NCBI GenBank assembly: GCA_002733735.2
Contig: NVWT02000010.1
Span: forward strand, 30,872-36,607
Length of the DNA stretch: 5,736 nt
From: Robiginitomaculum sp.
GTDB lineage: Bacteria > Pseudomonadota > Alphaproteobacteria > Caulobacterales > Maricaulaceae
Direction: 5' to 3'
Shown here piece after piece: positions 1-4,598 of the stretch. Each line of letters starts with the position of its first letter. The first letter of the stretch is position 1. The position numbers were made by a program, and so were the translations under genes. The notes below the pieces were generated by a model, which saw only the letters and a list, made by a program, of their open reading frames with translations, did not search any database and was not told where the DNA came from.

Positions 1-1467
1 GGAGAAGCTCTATTTGGCCGTTATCGTATTTCAGCGAGCCTTGCACACGATGGGGGCTTTCGCGAAGACTCCGGCTTTGATCAGCAAAAAGTACAAGTTC
101 GCCACGATGTTGATATTGGCCTTTGGTCACTAAAAACTCTGGCCACAATGCAAAACTTAAATCAGGAAACTGCCGGATTTATCAGAGGTTTTGAAGCATA
201 TGAAGATAGTGATGTGTCACGAAGCAACCCCAACCCCGAAGCTTTTAGGGACGGAAGGTCTGCACGTATTGCCATGCACTTTACCAAAGTAACTGATGGC
301 AATTCCAGATTGTCATTTATCCCCTATGCGCGTTGGACTGAACTATCATTCAGACGACATTTCGTGCCGGGTCAAGCACTTGAGGACAATGGCCATAAAA
401 GCATCGGTCTGCTATCTTCTTTTAGTGGGCTTTCTGGTTTTGGCGAATATACCTTTGGCGTTGATGCAGAATATACCAAGGGGTATTTGCGTGAATTTCA
501 ACCTGGTCCCAGCGTGTTTTCATTCATTCAAGGCGATCATTTTGACTATGATGTGAGGTCTTACGTTTTGTCTGCATATGCGCAAAACAGGTTTGACATT
601 GGTGCGAAAACTAAAATCAATATCGGCGCTCGTGCCGATTACACATATTATGATTACCAAAACAAAATCGACAATGGCCGGTTCGGACGCTTTATTCGTA
701 TTCCGGACAGACAAGATAGTTTCTTTCTTGTGACCCCTAAAATCGGCATTACCCATCAGCTTAGCGATAATTTAAGTGCCTATGGTAGATATGCTCGTGC
801 GGGTAGAGCGCCACAAGTGACCGATGCCTACAGTTTGCAATTGGGACAAGTCGCCGGCGAGATAAAGTCTGAAATTCTGGACAGCTTTGAGCTTGGGTTA
901 AAGGGCAATGCCGGCAATGTAACGTTTGAATTGGCAGCATTTGCCATGCAAAAAGAGAACTTCTTCTTTCGAAACGCTAATGGCTTTAATGTAGTTGATG
1001 GCAAAACCAAACATAGGGGTATTGAGATCAGCTTTGCAGCTCCTTTATCGCAGAGGCTTGATATGTCCGGTGGTTTTACCTTGGCTAATCACACCTATGA
1101 TTTCACTGATATTGTCGGCTCACCATCGAGTTCCATTACCAAAGGAAACCAAGTGGATACCGCTCCTAATACATTAGGATTTTTGCAAATCACCGCACAA
1201 CCAAATCCGAAACTGCAAACCTCCTTAAAATGGCAACATGTTGGGGATTATTACCTCGACCCCGGCAACACAGCAAAATACGGTGGGCATAATGCTTTTA
1301 CGCTTCGTTCAAACTACCAACTGACCCGAAAACTTAATATCTATGGGCGTATCGATAATTTGTTTGATGCGGCCTATGCGGATCGCGCTGATTTTGCCTT
1401 TGGTTCATATCGCTATTTTCCTGCCCGACCAAGAACTCTGTTTTTTGGGATCAGGTATCAAGGTTGA
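1..1467 (+). CDS. TonB-dependent outer-membrane receptor, C-terminal beta-barrel (5' end outside window)
   Basis: This is the barrel part of a TonB-dependent receptor, an outer-membrane protein that imports a scarce ligand (iron chelate, cobalamin, sugar or similar) using energy from TonB-ExbBD. The reading frame is open from base 1, giving 488 visible residues; the signal peptide, TonB box and plug domain lie upstream. The Met at 148 is internal, since in-frame coding sequence precedes it. Family marks are the alternating aromatic beta-strand pattern, a YGRYARAGRAPQ stretch about half-way, an ELGLKG strand after it, and a classical C-terminus: NLFDAAYA, then SYRYFPARPRTLFFGIRY. The last residue is Gly, with Tyr two before it, instead of the usual terminal aromatic. 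The ligand cannot be read from the sequence. A small gene starts 12 nt after the stop, suggesting cotranscription. The tail is duplicated as a relic near 2496-2630. Family call is firm; substrate is unknown. Confidence 0.94.
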   Translation, partial: GEALFGRYRISASLAHDGGFREDSGFDQQKVQVRHDVDIGLWSLKTLATMQNLNQETAGFIRGFEAYEDSDVSRSNPNPEAFRDGRSARIAMHFTKVTDGNSRLSFIPYARWTELSFRRHFVPGQALEDNGHKSIGLLSSFSGLSGFGEYTFGVDAEYTKGYLREFQPGPSVFSFIQGDHFDYDVRSYVLSAYAQNRFDIGAKTKINIGARADYTYYDYQNKIDNGRFGRFIRIPDRQDSFFLVTPKIGITHQLSDNLSAYGRYARAGRAPQVTDAYSLQLGQVAGEIKSEILDSFELGLKGNAGNVTFELAAFAMQKENFFFRNANGFNVVDGKTKHRGIEISFAAPLSQRLDMSGGFTLANHTYDFTDIVGSPSSSITKGNQVDTAPNTLGFLQITAQPNPKLQTSLKWQHVGDYYLDPGNTAKYGGHNAFTLRSNYQLTRKLNIYGRIDNLFDAAYADRADFAFGSYRYFPARPRTLFFGIRYQG

Positions 1468-1479
1468 GAGGCCAGAAAC
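1393..1479 (+). repeat. direct repeat, copy A (intact receptor 3' end plus Shine-Dalgarno)
   Basis: This is the intact partner of the relic at 2556-2642. The shared 87 nt cover the last 24 receptor codons, the stop, and the 12-nt spacer with the Shine-Dalgarno up to the base before the ATG at 1480. Identity is highest at the end: from CTGTTTTTTGG through CCAGAAAC only three of 42 bases differ. Confidence 0.85.
1466..1471 (+). promoter_or_regulatory. Shine-Dalgarno GAGAGG for the 94-residue gene
   Basis: GAGAGG lies 8 nt before the ATG at 1480 and overlaps the TGA stop of the receptor gene. It supports this start and suggests translational coupling to the receptor. The same segment is preserved as GAGACC in the relic at 2629-2634, one base changed at the matching position. 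Confidence 0.6.
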
Positions 1480-1764
1480 ATGAATGCAAAAGAACTATCC
1501 TTTGAACAATTAAGAGATAACTATTTTTCGGGTGTTTATGAGCATGAGAGTAATGAGGAATTGGAAGCTGGTGTCGAGGTGTTTTTCCGTGAAGAAGAAA
1601 ATGATCAATTATTAAAAATCAATTTGGCAGCGGTGTTATATTTGGAGTTATTCGATGAGGGGTATTATTCTTTTCTTCAATCCTTTTGCAAGGGCGATAA
1701 CTTTGAATTAGCAAAAGAAGCTAAAGAATGTCTGTCTCTAATCCACGAGCACGCAAATGATTGA
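1480..1764 (+). CDS. small acidic cytoplasmic protein of unknown function (94 aa)
   Basis: I do not recognise this protein. It has no signal peptide or membrane segment, so it should be cytoplasmic. It is strongly acidic, with Glu-rich stretches at about residues 22-40, and looks mainly helical, with a hydrophobic central helix around residues 48-62 (NLAAVLYLELF). It has two cysteines (about residues 70 and 83). The ATG at 1480 is supported by a Shine-Dalgarno sequence and lies 12 nt after the receptor stop, so it is probably expressed with the receptor. Its last codons overlap a possible 34-residue frame. Small acidic proteins of this shape occur among immunity proteins and adaptors, but no toxin is visible here and that comparison is only a resemblance. 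The gene call is good; the function is open. Confidence 0.75.
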   Translation: MNAKELSFEQLRDNYFSGVYEHESNEELEAGVEVFFREEENDQLLKINLAAVLYLELFDEGYYSFLQSFCKGDNFELAKEAKECLSLIHEHAND

Positions 1765-1861
1765 AAGAGAAAACACTAGATACGAGCGCCTAAACCTTTT
1801 AAAAACAGGGTTGGCAGGTGGTGGTTGTGTAGAAGGTGGAGGTTTCCCAGCATGCGATTGA
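1757..1861 (+). CDS. possible 34-residue Gly/Cys-rich peptide, overlapping both neighbours
   Basis: An ATG at 1757 sits inside the last codons of the 94-residue gene (the two frames overlap by 8 nt around ATGATTGA), and its frame ends with TGA at 1859-1861, ten bases into the next gene, which starts at 1852. The peptide has a charged N-terminal half (MIERENTRYERLNLLK) and a Gly/Cys-rich tail (TGLAGGGCVEGGGFPACD). The stop/start overlaps fit translational reinitiation, and the frame fills nearly all of the 87-nt gap between the flanking genes. Against it: only a weak GAG precedes the ATG, 34 codons can be open by chance, and the Gly-rich end coincides with the Shine-Dalgarno stretch of the next gene (GGTGGAGG), which itself encodes Gly. 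It may be a leader or coupling frame, a short peptide, or nothing. Confidence 0.25.
   Translation: MIERENTRYERLNLLKTGLAGGGCVEGGGFPACD
1838..1842 (+). promoter_or_regulatory. Shine-Dalgarno GGAGG deciding the start at 1852
   Basis: GGAGG, within AGGTGGAGG, lies 9 nt before the ATG at 1852. It favours that ATG over the in-frame TTG at 1825, which would add nine residues of charged, non-signal-like sequence and lacks a site of this quality. Confidence 0.7.
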
Positions 1862-2442
1862 AGTTTTGGTTATTATTATTTTTCTTATTGCTCACTTCTG
1901 GAGGAGGTTACTGGTTTTATAATACATACTCTTCGGACTTTTGGATGTGTAGGGTGGGTGTAAAAGGAGGGATGTCTATAACAATGAACCTTAAAACAGG
2001 ATATGGAACGTGGGAAGATGTTATGCTGCCGATCTCGATTTGTCAGGAAACAGATTTGCAGTGTATTTCATTTCCGTTTGTTCTTAATATTCCAAAAGAT
2101 CTACCTTCAAAAGAAAAGCCACTACAAATTTCAACTGTTGATCCCATTTTTTTTGAAGTCGAGCCAATATTACCAGGTAGGGAGCTTCCTCAATCTAAAC
2201 CATCTGAGCCAATAATACTCAGAGAAGCTTATTTACACGCCGAAACTGGAGAGAAATATTTGTTTTCAACTCAGGTGGGTACTATTATTTACAATCATTA
2301 TTTTGATTCGCGAAATGGATTAGTTAGGTTAGTGCAGTTTGACCAAGGTGAATTTCGGGGCAGAATGTGGGAGAGATGTAGGGGGCGAATGACACTTAAT
2401 GATATAAAAACATTTATTGTTAAGGAACGAGATAATAACTAA
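1852..2442 (+). CDS. membrane-anchored or secreted protein of unknown function (196 aa)
   Basis: I do not recognise the family. Residues 1-4 (MRLK) are basic, followed by a hydrophobic segment at about 5-23 rich in Leu and Phe (FWLLLFFLLLTSGGG). This is a signal anchor or uncleaved signal peptide, so the remaining 170 residues should face the periplasm. No lipobox Cys follows the hydrophobic segment. Four cysteines lie in the exported part (33, 64, 71, 176) and could form two disulfides. The predicted fold is mostly beta, with a Pro-rich middle (about 80-120) and a C-terminal FRGRMWERCRGRM motif. It follows the 94-residue gene after an 87-nt gap that may be bridged by a small frame, so it is probably the last gene of the receptor operon. 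The region appears richer in AT than hrcA and rph, fitting accessory DNA. Confidence 0.75.
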   Translation: MRLKFWLLLFFLLLTSGGGYWFYNTYSSDFWMCRVGVKGGMSITMNLKTGYGTWEDVMLPISICQETDLQCISFPFVLNIPKDLPSKEKPLQISTVDPIFFEVEPILPGRELPQSKPSEPIILREAYLHAETGEKYLFSTQVGTIIYNHYFDSRNGLVRLVQFDQGEFRGRMWERCRGRMTLNDIKTFIVKERDNN

Positions 2443-2468
2443 AAAACGACAATAAATCCCAATTAGCT

Positions 2469-2488
2469 AATTACGGTGAATTACGGTG
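2469..2488. repeat. 10-bp tandem duplication AATTACGGTG x2
   Basis: Two perfect adjacent copies of AATTACGGTG occupy 2469-2478 and 2479-2488. The first overlaps the end of the 12-bp palindrome AATTAGCTAATT (2461-2472). This resembles a slippage or target-site type duplication at the left edge of the relic receptor tail. No mobile element lies between the copies. Confidence 0.7.
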
Positions 2489-2495
2489 ACAGTAA

Positions 2496-2630
2496 CCGAA
2501 ATTATTTTTATTTTGTGACGCACGGGGTAATGCTACCTCGCTTGGCGCGCAGAACTTTACTTTTGGCTCTTATCGATATTTTCCTGCCCGTCCGTGATCC
2601 CTGTTTTTTGGTATCAGGTATCAAGGTTAA
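2496..2630 (+). pseudogene. relic of a second TonB-dependent receptor 3' end
   Basis: Translated from 2517, the frame reads DARGNATSLGAQ, then NFTFGSYRYFPARP, then TGA at 2595-2597, then SLFFGIRYQG and TAA at 2628-2630. This matches the end of the intact receptor (DFAFGSYRYFPARP, RT, LFFGIRYQG) almost residue for residue. Nucleotides 2556-2642 align without gaps to 1393-1479 with 13 differences in 87 (about 85% identity), counted by eye. Most differences are silent (GGT/GGC, TCA/TCT, CGC/CGA, CCA/CCG, GGG/GGT, and TGA/TAA as stop), so the copy diverged as a working paralogue. It was then lost through an in-frame stop at an Arg codon and removal or scrambling of everything upstream of about 2496. 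Earlier matches (LF, DAR against NLFDAAYA) are blurred. There is no room for a barrel, so this is a dead fragment. Confidence 0.82.
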
Positions 2631-2642
2631 GAGACCAGAAAC
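2556..2642 (+). repeat. direct repeat, copy B (decayed receptor 3' end plus Shine-Dalgarno)
   Basis: This is the partner of 1393-1479. The match ends where copy A has the ATG of the 94-residue gene; here the bases read AAACAATAAA, so no start codon is present. A further short match (TCCTTTGAA at 2674-2682 against 1498-1506) hints that the start of a downstream gene was once here as well, but alone it is weak. Confidence 0.85.
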
Positions 2643-2704
2643 AATAAAAAATACTAAAAACCCAGATTCTACTTCCTTTGAAATTCTGATCTTTCGTTCG
2701 AACA

Positions 2705-3130
2705 TCAATAATTAAATTTGTGGACATTAACATCAACAGGCTTGCTGTAAGGAATACAGTTTGGTCCACGCGATTTACTAGTTTCCATCCAGCAATCTTC
2801 ATCTACTTCAATTACTCCACAAAATTGAACTTTTTGATTAAACCTAAGTTCGCTATAGTCAGGGCGTTTAGTATTAGTAAAATTTAATGCAATCACTCTA
2901 TCGTAAGTTTTATGAATTAGATCATCAATACTTGAGTATACATATATACCCTCACCAACCTTAACGAATCCCGCGCTACAAACAGAGCGTCCATCGAAAG
3001 ACGGTGCGTCAGATAGTAACACTTCTATCGGCACGGCATCAAAGTCACCCTCCACTGTGGCCAACTGACAGCCCCCAAAAACCATTGTTATAAAAACTAA
3101 TGTTATTGTTGAGGTGAAGCGTCTTAACAT
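2705..3130 (-). CDS. small lipoprotein with a possible OB-fold-like domain (141 aa)
   Basis: Residues 1-21 are a lipoprotein signal: basic MLRR, hydrophobic core TLVFITMVF, and Cys21 in FGGC. The -3 position is Phe instead of the common Leu. Gln at +2 is not the inner-membrane retention Asp, so the outer membrane is the likely location. The mature part begins with a motif VEVLL..AP..FDGR.V...GFV and a VYSS.DD stretch (about residues 36-70). This resembles small bacterial domains with the pattern LL.....YDGK.V.V.GF followed by LY.S..D, which I associate with an OB-like beta barrel; that is inference. Four further cysteines (51, 104, 113, 125) could form disulfides. The ATG at 3130 has a GGAGG 6 nt upstream. 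The gene is convergent to the receptor operon and separated by 85 nt from the Ntn-hydrolase gene. Function unknown. Confidence 0.82.
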   Translation of the reverse strand: MLRRFTSTITLVFITMVFGGCQLATVEGDFDAVPIEVLLSDAPSFDGRSVCSAGFVKVGEGIYVYSSIDDLIHKTYDRVIALNFTNTKRPDYSELRFNQKVQFCGVIEVDEDCWMETSKSRGPNCIPYSKPVDVNVHKFNY

Positions 3131-3136
3131 TGAGTT

Positions 3137-3141
3137 CCTCC
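3137..3141 (-). promoter_or_regulatory. Shine-Dalgarno GGAGG for the lipoprotein gene
   Basis: On the - strand GGAGG lies 6 nt before the ATG at 3130, an optimal spacing that fixes this start. Confidence 0.7.
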
Positions 3142-3159
3142 GGTATTTGTTTTTCTGAC

Positions 3160-3165
3160 ATTATA
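3160..3165 (-). promoter_or_regulatory. possible -10 box TATAAT for the lipoprotein gene
   Basis: A perfect TATAAT on the - strand lies 29 nt upstream of the lipoprotein ATG and would give a leader of about 20 nt. No good -35 hexamer is found at 16-18 nt (the bases read AACTGT or similar), so the call rests on the -10 box and its position. It would make this gene independent of the rph transcript. Confidence 0.35.
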
Positions 3166-3215
3166 TTTGACCCTTTCGCAGAACAGTTTGCAAAATATAT
3201 TTACAATAACGACCT

Positions 3216-3758
3216 TTATACAAATTGTGATATGATAGCTTCTCCCGGACAGTAACTATCACAAGAAATTGCAGCTTCGGTAGCAATACGAACTCTTTGT
3301 TGATGATTTAGTTGAGGATCAATTGCTAACGCTGCAAAATCAGCTCCCAAGGCATAATCAATTCCAGAACCTCTAGCCCGCAATTTGTTATTTTGTATTT
3401 TCGCAAGAGCTAACCGATGATCTACGTCCCAAACTCCAGCATCTTTGTTCACCAAAATACCGGACATGCCAAATGACGGAGTAGCAGAATTGCTATCTGT
3501 TTTGGAAACACCCTCGTCTTGAAAAATATTTCGAATTGTATTGACCACGGTTAATGGTGTTTTGCTGTGTTTTTCCAATTTTGCAATATTCCATTCGAGA
3601 ATGTTTTTCTGCCGACCACCTCCCGACAACCCTAAACCCCAATCGCCAAAATATATCCAGTGATGTTGTTCAAAAATTGGCGTATCACCAACGGTGCAGG
3701 CATTATTATACCCTACCCAAACACTTTTCCCATCTGATAATGCAGTAATAATTGTCAT
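3216..3758 (-). CDS. Ntn-hydrolase family protein, HslV/proteasome beta-like (180 aa)
   Basis: The protein begins MTIITALSDGKSVWVG, and Met removal would expose Thr2, the nucleophile position of HslV and proteasome beta subunits. Compared with E. coli HslV recalled from memory, the first 25 residues align without gaps: Thr2 with Thr1, Gly16 with Gly15, Gly24 with Gly23. GSG at 130-132 matches the conserved Ser loop, and the end (RIATEAAISCDSYC, then PG) matches the family's C-terminal helix. Length, about 180 residues, fits. Two active-site residues differ: the Asp17 position is Asn18, and the Lys33 position is Trp34, with HHW and no Lys nearby. It may be a pseudo-enzyme or a subfamily with altered chemistry. 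There is no hslU beside it. It starts 3 nt after the rph stop, with AAGGG as ribosome site inside rph, so the two are probably translated together. Substrate unknown. Confidence 0.8.
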   Translation of the reverse strand: MTIITALSDGKSVWVGYNNACTVGDTPIFEQHHWIYFGDWGLGLSGGGRQKNILEWNIAKLEKHSKTPLTVVNTIRNIFQDEGVSKTDSNSATPSFGMSGILVNKDAGVWDVDHRLALAKIQNNKLRARGSGIDYALGADFAALAIDPQLNHQQRVRIATEAAISCDSYCPGEAIISQFV

Positions 3759-3761
3759 AAC

Positions 3762-4481
3762 TTACCCTTGTTCTATTGCTGTTTTTTGCATCACAAACAG
3801 CTGTTGTGCTGCGGTTTCTGCCTGCCCCATCATTTCTGTAAATTGTTGTTTGCTCATTGGTCGATCTTCGGCAGAGGCCTGTATTTCAATTAAGCCACCA
3901 GAGCCAGAAAGCACAAAGTTTGCATCTGTTTGCGCGGTGCTGTCTTCGGCATAATCAAGATCACAAACCGCCGTGTCCTGCCAAATCCCGCACGAGATCG
4001 CGGCTGCTTGATCGAACACCGGATCGGTTTCGATCAAACCTTGTTTAACCAAACCCATGGTGGCGATTTTCAAAGCAACCCATGCGCCGGTAATTGATGC
4101 AGTTCTGGTTCCGCCATCGGCTTGTAAGACATCACAATCAAGTACGATTTGCCGCTCGCCCAGTAAAGTAAGGTCAGTTACTGCTCTAAGTGACCTTCCG
4201 ATTAGTCGCTGAATTTCTTGCGTGCGGCCAGATTGTTTTCCTGCTGCGGCTTCACGGCGGCCACGGGTGTGGGTAGCGCGTGGTAACATGCCATACTCCG
4301 CCGTGACCCAGCCTTTGTTTTTGCCGCGCATCCATGGCGGAACCCGTTCGTCAACTGATGCGGTACATAAAACCTTGGTATTGCCAAATGAGATCAAAGC
4401 CGAGCCTTCGGCATAACTGGCCGCGCCGGTTTCAATATTTACGTCTCGCATTTGTGCTTGATCACGTCCTGAAGGTCGCAT
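3762..4481 (-). CDS. rph: ribonuclease PH (RNase PH)
   Basis: RNase PH is a phosphorolytic 3'-to-5' exoribonuclease that trims tRNA 3' ends, releasing nucleoside diphosphates; it works as a ring-shaped hexamer in the cytoplasm. The 239 residues match the usual full length. MRPSGR at the N-terminus is the family signature. Arg86 (in GKQSGR) and Arg126 (in GGTRTASITGA) fall at the family's phosphate-binding and catalytic positions. CDLDYAEDS at 173-181 carries the conserved acidic residues (Asp174, Asp176, Asp180). The ATG at 4481 has AGGAG 6 nt upstream. The gene heads a two-gene operon with the Ntn-hydrolase-like gene and is divergent from hrcA, an arrangement common in alphaproteobacteria, where rdgB (ITP/XTP pyrophosphatase) often follows rph; that gene is not here. 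A 16-bp hairpin ends 3 nt before its ribosome-binding site. Confidence 0.97.
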   Translation of the reverse strand: MRPSGRDQAQMRDVNIETGAASYAEGSALISFGNTKVLCTASVDERVPPWMRGKNKGWVTAEYGMLPRATHTRGRREAAAGKQSGRTQEIQRLIGRSLRAVTDLTLLGERQIVLDCDVLQADGGTRTASITGAWVALKIATMGLVKQGLIETDPVFDQAAAISCGIWQDTAVCDLDYAEDSTAQTDANFVLSGSGGLIEIQASAEDRPMSKQQFTEMMGQAETAAQQLFVMQKTAIEQG

Positions 4482-4487
4482 TGTTTT

Positions 4488-4492
4488 CTCCT
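4488..4492 (-). promoter_or_regulatory. Shine-Dalgarno AGGAG for rph
   Basis: AGGAG on the - strand lies 6 nt before the rph ATG. Only three bases (AAC) separate it from the end of the perfect hairpin at 4496-4532, so a ribosome binding here would sit directly against that stem. Confidence 0.75.
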
Positions 4493-4495
4493 GTT

Positions 4496-4532
4496 ATACC
4501 CCAAACACCGAATAGGTCGGTGTTTGGGGTAT
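4496..4532. repeat. perfect 16-bp inverted repeat with 5-nt loop in the rph leader
   Basis: The arm ATACCCCAAACACCGA (4496-4511), loop ATAGG, and exact reverse complement (4517-4532) form a perfect 16-bp stem. On the + strand it is followed by GTTTTTC, so it resembles an intrinsic terminator for transcription running from the hrcA side of the gap into rph antisense. On the - strand it is part of the rph leader, ending 3 nt before AGGAG, where it could shield the mRNA 5' end or restrict ribosome access. No gene on the + strand needs a terminator here. Confidence 0.85.
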
Positions 4533-4546
4533 GTTTTTCTTTGCTA

Positions 4547-4591
4547 TCCATCGACCACAAAAACTGGTTCCCACTTTTTGTGGTCGATGGA
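4547..4591. repeat. perfect 17-bp inverted repeat with 11-nt loop
   Basis: The arm TCCATCGACCACAAAAA (4547-4563), loop CTGGTTCCCAC, and exact reverse complement (4575-4591) form a perfect 17-bp stem. The A5/T5 part of each arm borders the loop, so this is not a terminator layout. The right arm ends one base before a TATAAT box on the + strand, which places the repeat over the spacer and -35 zone of a potential hrcA promoter. It could be an operator or an RNA hairpin. Confidence 0.85.
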
Positions 4592-4592
4592 G

Positions 4593-4598
4593 TATAAT
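4593..4598 (+). promoter_or_regulatory. possible -10 box TATAAT for hrcA, overlapping a - strand TATACT
   Basis: A perfect TATAAT lies about 50 nt before the hrcA ATG. On the other strand the overlapping bases 4591-4596 read TATACT, a good -10 for rph. The -35 matches are poor in both directions (TTCCCA at 19 nt on the + strand; GCAAGG on the - strand). The -10 boxes may serve a divergent promoter, or only one may be real. Confidence 0.35.

Larger units (their letters stand above)
2443..2704. other. region without an intact gene between convergent genes
   Basis: This stretch separates the end of the + strand receptor operon from the end of the - strand lipoprotein gene. It contains a 12-bp palindrome (AATTAGCTAATT, 2461-2472), an immediate 10-bp tandem duplication (AATTACGGTG, 2469-2478 and 2479-2488), and the decayed receptor tail described separately. 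No convincing intrinsic terminator is visible for either flanking gene, although T-rich tracts occur on the - strand around 2642-2665. Confidence 0.7.

Noticed and set aside
148..1467. Receptor gene starting at the ATG at 148
   Set aside because: The same frame is open and barrel-like from base 1, and a plug domain must precede it; the Met is internal.
1825..1851. TTG start at 1825 for the 196-residue protein
   Set aside because: The ATG at 1852 has GGAGG at 9 nt and begins a proper signal segment; the extra nine residues would disturb it.
2640..2704. Intrinsic terminator for the lipoprotein gene on the - strand
   Set aside because: T-tracts are present, but only a weak interrupted stem precedes them.
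2695..2707. CGTTCGAACATCA shared exactly with hrcA 4967-4979
   Set aside because: A 13-base match is about what chance gives in a window of this size, and the flanks do not match.
2476..2715. 79-residue frame on the + strand
   Set aside because: It runs through the relic receptor tail in a different frame and has no ribosome site or recognisable product.
2508..2802. Two - strand frames overlapping the relic and the lipoprotein 3' end
   Set aside because: They are complements of the relic and of the lipoprotein gene, with no start signals.
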